DNA of 64,000 nt, from contig CM075350.1 of assembly GCA_037693485.1 (NCBI GenBank), forward strand, positions 118,917,001-118,981,000. Reading direction: 5' to 3'. Each line of letters starts with the position of its first letter. Within the stretch, counting starts at the first letter, position 1. This document shows, one piece after another, positions 1 through 12,230 of the stretch. The position numbers and the translations under genes are program-made. This DNA is from Kitagawia praeruptora. Lineage: Eukaryota; Streptophyta; Magnoliopsida; Apiales; Apiaceae. The notes beneath the pieces were generated by a model, which did no database searches, was not told the DNA's origin, and saw only the letters and a list, made by a program, of their open reading frames with translations.

Positions 1-2593
1 ACGGCCAAATCTTCTTCTTTTTCTTCTTCACACCCCTAGAGTGCTTCTCCGACTCTATCGGCTGAGGTTGACCACAAGAAGTGACAATGTTGGTTACCTT
101 ACAATTCGGATCAGCTGCACCATCCAACTCAAGAATCAATGAATCGACTTCAACATGTCCTTCTCCTTCTGAAGCTTCAAGCATGAGCACTGCTTCCAAT
201 GCATCATTCAATAGAATCTGAGGAGTATAATCTTGGACAATTTCATCTACAACATCAATCCTGCAACAAGTATTCTCAAGCAAAGGGGATTTAAGAGCAG
301 AGGTTAGAGTAAAAGCAATTTTATCATCACCAACACTCAATGTGAGAGTCCCACTTTTAACATCAATAATAGCACCTGCAGTACAGAGAAATGGTCTACC
401 CAAAATAATAGGTATCTGGCTATCCTCTTCCATATCTAGAACTACAAAGTCTACAGGAATATAGAATTTTCCAACCCTAACAGGTACATCCTCTAAAATT
501 CCAAGTGGATATTTTATCGAACGGTCTGCCATTTGCAAAGTCATCTGTGTACATTTTAATTCTCCCATATTTAGTTTTTGAAAAACCGAGAGAGGCATGA
601 CTGAGACTCTAGCTCCTAAATCACATAAAGCTTTATCAATGAACAATGCACCTAAATGACACGGGATCGAAAAACTACCAGGATCTTTAAGCTTAGGTGG
701 AGATTTATTCTGTAAAACAGCACTACACTCTTCAGTAAAAGCTACTGTCTCCACCTCACCAAAGGACCTTTTCTTAGTGAGAATATCCTTAAGAAACTTT
801 GCATACGATGGAACTTGAGAAATTAAATCAGTGAAAGGAACTGTTACCTCAAGATTCTTGACAAGTGTCATGAACTTACCAAACTGCTGGTCCACCTTAG
901 TTCTGTTCATCCTGCTAGGGAATGGGAGCTTTGGCACAAATGGTGGAGGAGTAACTGCAGTCTTTTCTTTGTCCTTTTTCTTGCTTTCTTCGGTTTCACT
1001 TTCGGTTGTATCTTCAACAACTTTCTCTACCTTGTCTTCCTCAGAATTCTCTTCTTCTTTCTCAACATGAACATCGTCAGTAGGCATTGGAGGAGCATCA
1101 TATGTACGACCACTCCTAAGAGCAATGGCATTCACATTTTCCTTTGGTTGAGTTGATTGTGTTGGTAGAGAGCCTTGTTGCCTTGTAGATGAAGAACTAG
1201 CCATTTGAGCAATCTGAGTTTCCAACATCTTGTTATGTATCTCCATCTGGTTCATCTTTGTTTGCATTTGTAACAATATCTTCATCATATCACCTTGATT
1301 ATCAGCCTGTGCAGCATGATTTGCTTGAGGAGCATAATTCTGTTGAGGCCTTTGGAATCCAGGGGGATTCATAGGTCCTTGCGGAGGCCTATACTGCTGC
1401 TGTGGAGGAGGCTGGTACGACTGCTGATATTGCTGCTGATTAGAAACATTTGTATTCTGAGCATTATTGTTCCTATATGAGAAGTTCGGATGATCTTTCC
1501 AACCATGATTGTAAGTGTTGGAGTACGGATTGTACTGCTGCCTCTGCTGAAAAACATTTGCTTGCTCCATCTGAAAATGTTGTGAATTTTGAGCATTGTA
1601 TTGGCAATCGTTACCATAGTGGCCTTGGATGCCACAGACTTCACAAACAGGATTATTCATAGGAGCCATGGATGACAATGCATTGATACTCATAGGTTGA
1701 GTAGAGGGCTGAGATGTCTTCAATGAGTGGATCTCCTGAGTCAGTGCAGCGAGTTGAGATGATAATAGAGAGTAAGCATCCACTTCAAGTTTACCCCCTT
1801 TCTTGGCTGCTCTCGGATTACTGAAGTGATTGGCAGCCAAATTTGAAAGAAAAGCATGTGCATCATCAACTCCTTTATCCAGAAATACACCACCTGCAAC
1901 GTTATCAACCATACCTTTTGTCTCAGGATCAAGACCATTGTAGAAGCGTTTAAGCAGAAACCACTTCTCAAGACCATGGTGAGGACATGCACGTTGATAA
2001 TCCTTGAATCTGTCCCAAGCATCCCGTAGAGATTCACCATAATCTTGCTTAAAACCCATCATCTTGTCGATCAAATCGTCGATTCTGTTAGGAGGGAAGA
2101 ACTCAGTTAAGAAAGCCTGAGCAATCTTATCCCACTCGGTCAAGTCAATATCATTCAACCATTTTTGAGCTTTGTCACGAAGAGAGAAACCGAACAACAT
2201 GACTTTTAACTGGTCTGGAGTGACTCCCTGATGTTTAATTGTAGAACAGAGCTGTTGAAACCGTTGTAGATGATTTGTAGGGTCTTCAGAGGCAAGCCCA
2301 ACAAATTGATTCTGTTGGATCATTGTGAGCAAAGCAGGCTTGATCTCGAAATTTGCTGCTTGAATTGCTGGCATAGCAAGGCCAGTAGGTACCCCACTCG
2401 GAGAGGGCTGTGAGTAGTTCTTCAAAGATTTGGGATGGTCTGCCATCTCAATCTTTGGTTCAGATATCTTTTGCTGCTTCTCTTTCCTTTGTTGATCTAT
2501 GTATTGTTGACAAGTAATTCCAGAATCTGTACTAAGAGGAGTTGTATCCTCTTTCGCTTGATCTTCTTTCGTTTGAGACCTGGTCTTGGGCAT
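1..2593 (-). CDS. Athila-like Ty3/gypsy gag-protease polyprotein (partial)
   Basis: Retrotransposon structural polyprotein and protease. From the ATG at 2593 the frame stays open to the window edge (864 codons), so the C-terminus and pol lie outside. Order seen: charged N-terminus; Retrotrans_gag-type capsid region at about residues 95-235; Q/P-rich linker; zinc knuckle C-x2-C-x4-H-x4-C at residues 317-330; acidic/lysine-rich stretch; retropepsin region at about 640-760 with DLGA at 658-661 and a later ILGRPFL segment. DLG in place of DTG/DSG is common in plant Athila/Tat proteases. A primer site and LTR lie directly upstream in the expected order. No frameshift or stop was found by manual translation, so this copy may be fairly young. 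Athila lineage is inferred from gag type and primer site. RT, which would settle it, is not in the window. Confidence 0.85.
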   Translation of the reverse strand, partial: MPKTRSQTKEDQAKEDTTPLSTDSGITCQQYIDQQRKEKQQKISEPKIEMADHPKSLKNYSQPSPSGVPTGLAMPAIQAANFEIKPALLTMIQQNQFVGLASEDPTNHLQRFQQLCSTIKHQGVTPDQLKVMLFGFSLRDKAQKWLNDIDLTEWDKIAQAFLTEFFPPNRIDDLIDKMMGFKQDYGESLRDAWDRFKDYQRACPHHGLEKWFLLKRFYNGLDPETKGMVDNVAGGVFLDKGVDDAHAFLSNLAANHFSNPRAAKKGGKLEVDAYSLLSSQLAALTQEIHSLKTSQPSTQPMSINALSSMAPMNNPVCEVCGIQGHYGNDCQYNAQNSQHFQMEQANVFQQRQQYNPYSNTYNHGWKDHPNFSYRNNNAQNTNVSNQQQYQQSYQPPPQQQYRPPQGPMNPPGFQRPQQNYAPQANHAAQADNQGDMMKILLQMQTKMNQMEIHNKMLETQIAQMASSSSTRQQGSLPTQSTQPKENVNAIALRSGRTYDAPPMPTDDVHVEKEEENSEEDKVEKVVEDTTESETEESKKKDKEKTAVTPPPFVPKLPFPSRMNRTKVDQQFGKFMTLVKNLEVTVPFTDLISQVPSYAKFLKDILTKKRSFGEVETVAFTEECSAVLQNKSPPKLKDPGSFSIPCHLGALFIDKALCDLGARVSVMPLSVFQKLNMGELKCTQMTLQMADRSIKYPLGILEDVPVRVGKFYIPVDFVVLDMEEDSQIPIILGRPFLCTAGAIIDVKSGTLTLSVGDDKIAFTLTSALKSPLLENTCCRIDVVDEIVQDYTPQILLNDALEAVLMLEASEGEGHVEVDSLILELDGAADPNCKVTNIVTSCGQPQPIESEKHSRGVKKKKKKIWP

Positions 2594-2706
2594 CAACAAC
2601 TAAACAAGGAAAAGCAGTAAGATCGGTCTCAGTTGGAACAAGAGTTCCAAAGAGACAATAGAAACAATTTAAAACAATCAAACTAAAATAATAGAAACTA
2701 GGCGTC

Positions 2707-2724
2707 TCCCCGGCAGCGGCGCCA
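2707..2724 (-). other. Primer-binding site, tRNA-Asp type
   Basis: On the minus strand TGGCGCCGCTGCCGGGGA lies six bases inside the LTR end. It matches the complement of the plant tRNA-Asp 3' end except for one base, the usual primer of Athila-type elements. It fixes the element's orientation as minus. Confidence 0.85.
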
Positions 2725-2730
2725 AAAACT

Positions 2731-4011
2731 TGATCTGTTAAATTACGTCTAATCGCAAGCGCACGGTATCAGTTGTAGTAGATACTAGCAAATACGGGTC
2801 GATTCCTCAAGGAGACAGTTTCAATTTCAATTCAACTATTATCAATTGTTTTTAGTCACAAACGATTATTTGGGAATTTTATTAACTACTAATGCAAATT
2901 TAACAAAGATTTTAAATCAATTAATTAAGGGATCTAGGGCAATTCAGGTTCGCCATGTTTACACCAAACAAATCACAAAAGTATAGCTTTTTAATGGGAT
3001 AAAGTAATTAAAGCAATGGTTAATCTTTTTCAAGCATTAACACTCTCAGAATATCTAATGATGTTTTCACACTCACCTTCAATTCCGCTAATTGTATGTA
3101 AGCCTCTAGTAGTAAAATCTTTCGATCTATTACTCCTATTGCAATCAATTAATCCGTGATATTGCGCAATTACACAAATTAAGAATTAGAACATATCAAT
3201 CAGAATTACTCTCTACCCATCAATCTACTAATCAAATTAAGCCCAAATCATGGTGCAAACATGGCTCCCCTTAATACCCTAGAATTAAACTACTCACTCA
3301 TACTAGAAGTAAAAGCAATAAGAATAATGAAAGAAGCCATGTAAAACATATAATAATAAAACAAGAGAATAAAGAATACCTCAAACTTTGTATTAACGAA
3401 GAACAATGAAGATCCAAATTAAACCAAGTGCTTACAAAGGAAGAGATGAAGAGAGCAAAGAAATAGAACCCTAGCTTCTGTAAAAATACGTATATGTCTG
3501 TCTCTATCCCTCTTTCCACGTTCTTTTTTCTCTTTTATAATAAAACTCCCTAATAAAATCTGATCTCTATCTCCTAATAAAAGTATTTTTAATATCCTAA
3601 TTAATTTACAAAAAGATATCCATAATTGAATAGGATTTTCTTGTAAAATTCGTCACATCTTTTTCTCCTCTGTTTCTGGGCTCTTCCAGTTGGATTTTTC
3701 TTACTGAACCACCTCTGAATTAAAGATAATTCCCTAAGCTTCGCGTGGACAGTAAGATCGTCAAATTCTGACTTCTGGAACTCAAGATATGGCCAAAACA
3801 GTGCAGGCAGCCCGTATAGCCCAATAATACGAATTTTCTCCTATTTTATCTCCAAAATAGCTCTTTTTGCTCCAAATCCTTCCAAGTCATGAATTCTTTA
3901 TTTCCTACAATAAAACAATCAAATCTATTAAATAAAAATCCAAATCAATGCAAAACACAATAAATATGAGAATAAAATCATCTAGAATATATATAAAAAT
4001 ATACTCTATCA
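2731..4011 (-). repeat. 5' LTR of the Athila-like element
   Basis: The 1281-bp segment has TG...CA ends. Read on the minus strand it starts TGATAGAGTATA and ends AACAGATCA, and the tRNA-Asp primer site follows. The partner LTR is outside the window, so identity and target duplication cannot be tested. The sequence is AT-rich and holds no convincing gene. Confidence 0.75.
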
Positions 4012-5500
4012 TGGTTGGATTATAGGTTTCCGTCAATTCATCCTTAGTGTGTGCAATCTCACTTTGTGCATATGAAATATTTTGGATAGTGTATAAGGTA
4101 GTGACTCTTCAACTGAATATCCCACACATCCTTATTTACTGCATCATGTGCAGTTACTCCCTGGTGACCTCTAGTCTGATAGGTTACTTCCTTTTAAGGG
4201 GTAAATTCGAATGTGTATAAGTTTGACTGTAGTATGGGATAAAAGTTGTTGGGTTTACAACCTTATGACTAAACATGTGAGAAAACAAAACTCCATTTAG
4301 ATGAACCTGCATCACAGAATATGAGCAATAGAGATAGAATGCGTTTTTATCAATGAAATTTTTTCTAAAAAAAAATTGCATTTTATCTTAAGAGAAATGA
4401 TATATAGTTGTGATTTCAAAAGGTTTACAATATAAGCAATCACAGCTGTAGAAAGAAATTTTGAGTTACGAAAGATATAGATCTTGAGCCAGTTTTACTA
4501 AACACAAACAAAGGCAAAAATCCAATTAATAAAAATTAATCGAATTAATGCAAGTTAATGTTCAAACCAATACAAACAAAACTATTTTATCATGTTTTAG
4601 ATCCTGCATGATATATACCAACTATTAGAAATTGTTAGCACATGATAGGTCTTGTCTTCCAAATGTTAGATCCTGAAAATCAAACATTAGTTCCTAAACA
4701 ATTGAATTGACATACACCAATTTGATACCAACAATGATCCTATATAAGAAATTCTGTTAATAACAACGACACAACAAAGATTAGAAGTTAAAACTGCAGG
4801 TTATGTGTGTGTTAAACAGAAAAACAATAAAAGAACCAAGTACAGGGACCTATTTGTAAGTTTTGAAAGTATAGTGACTAAACTGGAAAAACTATACTGA
4901 CTATTTATATACACATGAAAAAGAATAAAGAAAAACAAGAAATAATATACATAAAATTATACAAAATAAAAACTAAAAAGAAAAGAAAAATTCGATTTTT
5001 TTTATATTCAAAAATAAATTACTAATATTTACAGAATATTAGAAATAAAAGAAAATAATTTACAAACATATTTACAACAATATAACTACTTAAAAATAGC
5101 TAAATAGAAAATACTAAAACTACCATAGTCTATCCTTTAAACGGAAATAAAAAATTAATAACAAAAGGACAAACACTACAAAATATGTTAAATAAGATTA
5201 ACATTCGAAAATTACTATACCTGTACAAAAACATATTAAATATATACAAGAATATTTATAATAAGTTAGTAAATCCATATATTTTCTAACAAAATAACTT
5301 TCTACTATAAAATTATTTAGAGAGAAAATATGATTTAATAAACTATCATAAACATTGCAGTTACTTTAAAATAATGAAATTTTAAACAAAAATACTTTCC
5401 TAAAAATTCTAACTTGAGAATTAGAGAAAAATATTTTTAGAGAAAATTTATTATTCTAAAATACATAAACATGGAGTATAACAAGAGAATGACTATGACA
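4012..5500. other. AT-rich stretch without recognisable gene
   Basis: Follows the Athila LTR. No reading frame of useful length or known domain was recognised on either strand. It may be the distal part of the decayed copia element or older intergenic DNA. Confidence 0.5.
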
Positions 5501-5506
5501 ATCCTT

Positions 5507-5905
5507 TTAGAAAGATAATAAGTAAGAATTTGGAAAGAATGTCATACCATTTACTTGGTGCTTAGTCATGTGCACCAACTTCCATGCTTCTTGTTGTTCA
5601 GTATCAACAAGTGCTTTCTCAGATTCCTTAGATTCTATACCTTGATTCTGAGAAGCTCTTCTAGTTCTTATTTCAACATCTGGATCACCAATGATCAACT
5701 CTATTCCAAACAGACTGTCCGAGAAGGTTAGATCTTGATGAATCGCCTTGTTCTTCATTGTGATGTTGTGTTTTACTAGTTGATCATTTGTTTACTTCCC
5801 TCGAGTTATTGCCAGCTTGACTTGATGATTCTTCTCCAGTGACATGGGTATCTCCAATATTAAAATTGTTTCCACCACTATCACTTGAATAATTATCATC
5901 ATTAA
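5507..5905 (-). pseudogene. Ty1/copia integrase-RT linker fragment
   Basis: Minus-strand translation gives the acidic, serine-rich linker that follows copia integrase, then a segment with DPDVEIRTRRASQ and a shortened match to the start of copia reverse transcriptase (EAWKLV). A stop near 5790 splits the linker, and RT breaks off after about 20 residues. It lies downstream of a separate RNase H remnant, so it is either a second copia copy or a rearranged part of the same one. Confidence 0.55.
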
Positions 5906-6880
5906 CATTTTAAACTTATGACTTCAAGGCAACTCCTCGATAACAACAATTGTTAACTCCTAACAATTGTTTGTTGGTAGACAACCTTGGTTCTATAAAT
6001 AATATTTACTTATCAAAGTTGTCTTGTCTGAGTCTTAGAAATGATATTCTAAGTTCAACACACCTTGATCCATTGTATACAACATTTATTATCAAAGTGA
6101 TTAGAAGCTTGAAAATAAGCATAAAAATTATTCGAAGTAACTGAACTATGGTAACTTTAGATATTACAATATCCATAGTTCTACTTAGATAATTTTCACA
6201 CCTTGTATAGTAGAATGAGTGAATTTCAAAAGATAAGACAATGATTACTCAGAGGAGTTCTAAGTAATTTCACCCAAACCAATACATCTCACAATTAGTT
6301 TGTAAATAGAATTCTAACTAAATATCATTAACTGATATAAGTCAAAACTTCAATAGAACCAATTGTTATAACCATGATATTAATTATAGTGAATTTCCAA
6401 AAATTGAGCATTGATGAATTCACTAGAATTAACATCTCACAACTAATTGAAGACGAAGACAGATAGGTCCAATTTAGTTATGATTCAGATTTATTTTGAT
6501 AAACGAGATATAGAGCAAATACTAACTTGAATTGCTTTAGGTTCTATAACTCATATTAATCAAAATAAATAATTAAATACTAAATCTCTATGAGTTAGAT
6601 TTTAGCATTTAAATATTTAAATTATCCTTAAATAATCGCCACTGAAATATATTACAATTATACACATGACAATCATTCAACAGATAATTTTTAGCTTGAG
6701 GTCTGGATGTAAATAAGTTCACAAGTCCTTTCAATATTGACAATTGAATACTTGTAAAATCATTTAAGAATTACTTATAGTAAAATCACAAAACCTTTCA
6801 ATACAGACAATTGAATACTTGTGAGCTTACTTAAGAATTACTTAACAGATGGGATTTACAAATCATATAGCATTAATAAA
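5906..6880. other. Degenerate AT-rich stretch
   Basis: No gene recognised. Between about 6700 and 6840 a phrase close to TTGAATACTTGT occurs twice beside 'aagaattact', a small degenerate direct repeat. Probably old transposon sequence. Confidence 0.4.
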
Positions 6881-6883
6881 ATC

Positions 6884-7060
6884 CCAAATTTACAAACCAA
6901 TCTTGAAAAATTAATTTCATCAAGTGATTTGGCAAACGTGTCTGCAAGTTATTCTTAACTAAAGACATGCTCTCTCAAAAGAATTGATACCTTATATAAG
7001 ATGCTTAGCCTTGAGTGTTCCACAAAGTTGTTGGAGATGAAATTGTTTCCTTGTGTTCTC
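6884..7060 (-). pseudogene. Ty1/copia RNase H C-terminal remnant
   Basis: Minus-strand translation at 6884-6965 gives LADTFAKSLDEINFSRL followed by a KFGIL-like end, the conserved closing motif of copia RNase H (AD-F-TK-L....F..L...LGM). Just upstream a degraded version of the preceding HS-TKHIEIRYHF-RDHV block can be read. Frameshifts and stops make it non-functional. It marks the end of copia pol. Confidence 0.6.
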
Positions 7061-7269
7061 CAGCTTTTGTACAACTCATTTGATCTGTCTCTGTAGAGAT
7101 TTTCAATTATCTCAACAACCAGGATTGCACTTGTTCACATTCCTCTAGCATCCAGATTCAGTAGGTCTAGATGTCCATTATAATCTTGAATGTGAGTAGG
7201 TGCCTGATATCCTCACGTCTTGTCACTGGTGCTTCTTGTCAGATATACTATCTTATCAGCTTGTAACCT

Positions 7270-7510
7270 TGCATCCAGTTTGGATTCTCCCTCATAACAA
7301 TGCCTTGACATCCAGTTAGACTTTTGGTTATCCTTGTACCAAATACAACCTTGTTGTTTGGTCTAGATACCAGCTTCCCTCCAATCTTCCTTTTGTACTG
7401 ATTGAGATCAGCTTGCATTGCAATCACTCAATCTGGATCATTCAGAGCCTTTGTAGCTTTATTAGTTTCTTCTGAAAGAAAACTAACGAAATAATCATTG
7501 GTACTTGAAG
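7270..7510 (-). pseudogene. Ty1/copia reverse transcriptase N-terminal remnant
   Basis: The minus strand encodes ALNDPD, a stop where Trp is expected, then VIAMQADLNQYKRK and LVSRPNNKVVFGT. This is the recognisable start of copia RT (DP-W..AM..EL.....N..W.LV.RP). The catalytic region is not found downstream, so most of integrase and RT have been deleted or eroded. Confidence 0.6.
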
Positions 7511-8199
7511 CTCTTCTAGTCTTTTACTTCCACCATTAGGAACACTAAGAACTAGGACAAAGAATTAATTGAGTCAACACTCTTTGTCTTGGCAGATATG
7601 TTCTCATAGTGTCTTTTGATTTTCAATGTGGTGTATTTGGCTAGTTGATCCTTCTGCTGCTCCCCCTAAGCTGTTGCTGGGTTTATATGAAGATTCTCCA
7701 TGTTTAACATTGCTTGGATCTGAATCACCATAACCATTGACAGCTGGGAGCTACAAGTTATTAAACATCAATAAGACTTTCAATCACCTTCTATTTTGTC
7801 TTGTCTTCAGATTGTCTGAACAACAACTTGTTTGTTGAGAGAAGCCATCAGTCATCGCCACTAAAATATTTTTCTTTGATGTAGAACTTTTGTGTGATGC
7901 TTCTTTGACTTCCCTTTATGACATACCTCGTGATTTCATTTTACTTTAATTTCAGATGAGGTAGTCTCCTTTACTGATTCGATTTTCAGGAAAGAATCTC
8001 TTGATTTGACATTCAGGTGAGAGAGCTCCTTATATCATAGTTGAACTCTTGTCTGATGAAGCTTTACATTAAACCTTGTTGACTTCACCTTTGACTGAGA
8101 TTCCATGTCAACTACAGATAAGTTCTCTTTCCTTAATTCTCGAACAGTAAGCTCTTCATCTTATAAAAGATGCTTTATTATTGACAACATTTTTAGCTA
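7511..8199 (-). pseudogene. Eroded copia integrase-region sequence
   Basis: Lies between the protease and RT remnants, where GAG-pre-integrase and integrase should be. No intact HHCC or DDE motif could be read. Labelled by position only. Confidence 0.3.
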
Positions 8200-8378
8200 T
8201 TGAATAGCCATGACCCTGGGTCATACCCTTGCTGTTATCTCCAAGGGAACTACTGGGCCGGCCTTCTCCACCACATTTGTCAGCAGGGTTCTGTCACCAG
8301 TCATATGCCTTGAACATCCACTGTCCAAGATCCAGGTTACTCGTTCAACCTGCTCAAAACCCTGCAATGACAAACGGA
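8200..8378 (-). pseudogene. Ty1/copia protease remnant
   Basis: The minus strand, in a frame shifted from the upstream gag, encodes WILDSGCSRHMTGD, the copia aspartic protease motif (DSG), followed by TLLTNVVEKAGPVV. A further frame change near 8225 is needed to continue. The shift relative to gag and the next shift show that the polyprotein is broken. Confidence 0.7.
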
Positions 8379-10463
8379 TTAAACCTTCTTTGGAACCCAA
8401 ATTTGATTGGGTCCAGAATACTTAAAGAATTGGCCTTTGTCAGGCAAAACAACATTTTTAACCTTGACACCAATTTTACCATTAGTCAACAAGCATTTTA
8501 CCCTATAAACAGATTTTACAATCTTTTGTTTCATTTTGGGTATCCATGTTTGTTTAGCAGCAATAACACTTGTTTCATTGACTGGACATTTGACCTTGTA
8601 AACAGCCTTAGTAAAACTTTGTTTAGGCTTAGGTACAAATGTCTCTCTCCTAACATTAGGAGGACTAGCAGTCTTTGATTTAACATTTGTGTTTCTGTTC
8701 ATATGTTGTCGAGGGGCAGTCCTATCAGCACATGCATGATTACCATTAAAGTAAGTAGACATGACATTAAAAGCACAAGACATACAATTGACAACACCAT
8801 ATGCTTTATGATTAGAATCAATGATAGGCATGGTATTCATGTTAGACATGTTATTGTCCTTTTTCAACTTGTTATCACCTAACCCAATTTTAGATGAACT
8901 GGTTAACTCAACAAACTTAACTGGTTTCATAGAAACAACCTTATTAGATTTAACATTTTTGGTTGTAGGTGCCTTAACAGATTTTTCATTAAGTTGGACA
9001 CTTCCACTAGCAATGTCCTCAGTACGAATCTCTTCTTGAATAACAAGAGAAGTCATATCTAGAGGCTCTGCAACAGACTTCTTAAAGAGTAGATCTTCAA
9101 CATTCTTAAGCACATGTGGTATTCCCCTTTCTTTAGCACTAACAGGATTACGGGAATTTATGCCTAACATTCCAACAGCTTCGTTGTAGCCAAACCCTAT
9201 TCCTACGGTTCGTTCTACAGCTTGTTTAGTGAATAACTCTTTAGAAATTTTAACAGAATTAAAGCAAGCAGATAATTTGACATTCTGTTCCTTTATCTTA
9301 GTTTCAAGTTCAGCAACTTTAGCAATTTGTTTATGCATGTATTCTGAAATCAACTTTTCTCTGTAGTTAAGTCGAGCTATTTCTTTTATTTGCTGATCTT
9401 GATTAACATGCCCCTTTTTTAGTTCTAACACTTCATTTTCAAGATTAGTGTTTAACAGATTTATTCTAGCATTTTCATTGTTTGCATTAATTAGGGAATC
9501 ACGTAAGCTACGAATCAACTCAGCGTCAGTAAGGATTACCGGTGTAGTATAACGAGTTGATGTATCAGCATTTGCTACCAGCGCAAAATCCTCAACCTCC
9601 TCTTCATCACTGTCTGAATCATCCCAGCTCCTTTCCCGAGCTACATAGGCATTGTCTGCCTTCTTCTTTCCAGATGCATACTCTCTCCTTGCATCTTGTT
9701 GAGGTTGTTGACACTCAGTTGCAAAGTGTCCAAGTTCATTACATTTAAAGCACATGATCCTGCTTCTGTCTACCATCCCAGTTTCGTAGCCACCCCTTGT
9801 GCTACTTGATGAAAAACCTCCATGCTGGAATCTATTCTCAGTAGACTTCAATCTGAAATTTGGACTTCTTCTAAATCTGAAATTATCAAATTGCCTTACA
9901 ACCATTGCCATTGACTCTTCCTCCAACTGCTCCAGCTCCTCTAATGAATAAAATTCTCCACAACCCTGACTTGCAGCTGTCTTCCCATATTCTGCTACAA
10001 TCACCTCCTTTTCAGAGTTGTAAGGTTGAACAACCTTAGCTTCCATTTTCACCAAGGCTTCACCAACCAAAGCAGTAGAAGTGTCATCTACCCTTTCCTC
10101 ATTTATTATCAAAATGGTATCCCAGATATTCTTTGCATCTTTACAATTAACAACATAATTGTGCATAATTAAATCTAGGGATTCCATCAAAATCAGCTGT
10201 AGGTTCATATCCAGGGCAGCTTCCTCCTTTTCAGCAGGGGTATAATTATTAGGATCCTTTGGATACGTCCTTTCAGCAAATTAAACAACTCCATCCACAA
10301 TTACTTCATCTTCTGTAACCATATGAATTATTGGCCCGGTTTTCAATATTCCTAAATATTTAGGATTGACCACTTGTAGAAAAAGGGTCATTTTCTTTTT
10401 CCACAGTTCATAATTTTTCTTGTCAAATATGGGTATTTTAACAGAACCAACTTTTGAAGACAT
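8379..10463 (-). pseudogene. Ty1/copia gag with one in-frame stop
   Basis: Capsid/nucleocapsid protein of a copia element, possibly Sirevirus-like by size. The frame begins at ATG 10463 with the typical gag start (KIPIFDKKNYELWKKKM), meets a single TAA at 10281-10283 (codon 61), and continues in the same frame for over 600 codons to a stop at 8379. A zinc knuckle CFKCNELGHFATEC (C-x2-C-x4-H-x4-C) is centred near 9740, followed by an acidic stretch and a coiled-coil-like E/K/L region. Internal UBN2-type gag sequence seems shortened. The nonsense codon and loss of frame into protease make it non-functional. Confidence 0.8.
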
Positions 10464-10547
10464 GATGAATTTTTAAGTGAGTTAAAAATTCAAGATAGAT
10501 TTTTGATTGAATAAAAATAGGATCTTGATTTGTGTATCAATCAATAG

Positions 10548-10559
10548 GCTCTGATACCA
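10548..10559 (-). other. Primer-binding site, initiator tRNA-Met type
   Basis: The minus strand reads TGGTATCAGAGC two bases inside the LTR end ...GGACCTAACA. This is the classical plant Ty1/copia primer site complementary to initiator tRNA-Met. Confidence 0.9.
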
Positions 10560-11126
10560 ATTGTTAGGTCCAATAAGATTGTAGAAGGGGGGGTTGAATA
10601 CAATCTATACCAATTTATCGAAATTTGTCCTTTAAATAAAATTTAGTTTAGACAAATTTGTGCGGAATAAATTGAAACAATTTTCAAGTTGAATATAACA
10701 ATATATTAACTTGATGGGTGTTACAATTTCAGTATTGATTAATTATCAAGTAATTAATAACTAATTAGAAAATTTGACATGAACTTTTCTAATTTAGTTA
10801 ATAAAAATCAAGATAAGAACTAGAAAACTTAATTCGCTAGTAGTATAAGAATCACAAATAAACAAGTTCCACCAAATAAAATATTACAACGGAGATGAAA
10901 TTGATTTTCTATGAATTTAAATGGTTCTTGCTATTCTTGGTTCGTGAGAGAGAGAGAGAGATGGGGGAGGCTTCTTTGTAAAAGATGAAATGTTGAAGTG
11001 TCTGTTGTGTGTAGCCGTCTGTGGGATATATTAGCAAATAAACCTCCTGGCTCTTTTTTAATACCATTTGCTCTTGTATGACTTAACTCCCAATATGACT
11101 TAGCTAGTCATAATAGCTTCAATATG

Positions 11127-11527
11127 ACTTACAGCCTGTTTGGGAATCGGTACTTAAAGTAAAATGGAGCTTTAAGTTGTTTTGCGTGTGTTTGGCAATA
11201 GGAGCTTTAATCTCGTTTTAAGTTAAAAAACTGCTTTAAGTCATAAGTTCCATTTAGGTATTTTTGACTTATGACTTCTGATTTATCAAGTTTTTTTTTT
11301 TTCACGATTCTTGATTCTTGTAAAGTTTAAATATTAAGAATTTAAAATTTTTTTAAGTCAAATTTCATTTTAAGTCAAAATTATTAAATCCCCATTTAAC
11401 TTTAAGTAAAATTACCCAAACACTTTCATTCAACTTAAAGTAAACAACATCACTTTCTCCTTTAAGTTAAAAATACCTCCATTAAGTCAAAAGTAACTTA
11501 TTTTAAGCAATCCCAAACACCCTCCTA
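11127..11527. mobile_element. MITE-like element with GTTTGGGA inverted ends
   Basis: The left end reads GCCTGTTTGGGAATCG and the right end reads CGATTGGGA-like in inverted form (..AGCAATCCCAAACACCC). Both subterminal regions are filled with CTTAAAGT/TTTTAAGTC words. The same subterminal words occur in the element at 56732-58157, suggesting one family. A clear target duplication was not seen. Confidence 0.5.
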
Positions 11528-11934
11528 GGAATAGGCCAATATGACTTAAAATGAGCCGTATGAAAGATTGAAGTTGCACTGCCAGCTGATGAAGACCACT
11601 CTCAGGACAAGACGGTGCATGACACGCGGGATCTGGTCCGTTTTCTTCCTGGAGCGTGAAGGACACGCGCTTGTAGTCGCGTCACATATCTTGCCGACAG
11701 GTTCACATGCGTGTGAATGACAACAACTTTTGTTTGTCTTATTTTTTTCCTTCAGCTTATTTCTTTTTTCAATGTATTCATTTGTTTTCTAAATCAATTC
11801 ATTTATAATCTTTAATTAATAAATAAATAATTTAATTCAGAAATTATAAAAACAAATATCTAATATTATTAGATATTTATAAATATAATTTTTTTAATTA
11901 AATAAAATATTTATTAATATATATATATATAAAT

Positions 11935-12230
11935 CCTTACGGTCTAAGCTGCGGTCTCTTGAGCGTCTGGAACCGGACTCCTTTTGCTTAACAAAAATAT
12001 ATCAATTCCAACCGGGGTTCTAGCTTTAAGAATATATCACTTTCCATATTCTTGTGATAATTCTATTTTCTCATAACTCATCCAGGTGTAAGCTACGGTC
12101 TCTTGAAGATGTGAAACCGGACTCCTTTTGCTTAGCAAAAAATACAACAATTATAATCGGAGTTTTAGCATTAAGAATATATCAATTGGAATTTCTTTGT
12201 GATAAATATTTTTTCTCACAGCCAGTCCAC
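11935..12230. repeat. Two tandem copies of a ~150-bp unit in the copia LTR
   Basis: Both units contain the phrase GCGGTCTCTTGA or ACGGTCTCTTGA, then AACCGGACTCCTTTTGCTTA, then an AT-rich tail with AAGAATATATCA. Starts are near 11945 and 12095. Confidence 0.65.

Noticed and set aside
8229..8678. 149-residue plus-strand frame
   Set aside because: Shadow of the minus-strand copia gag and protease.
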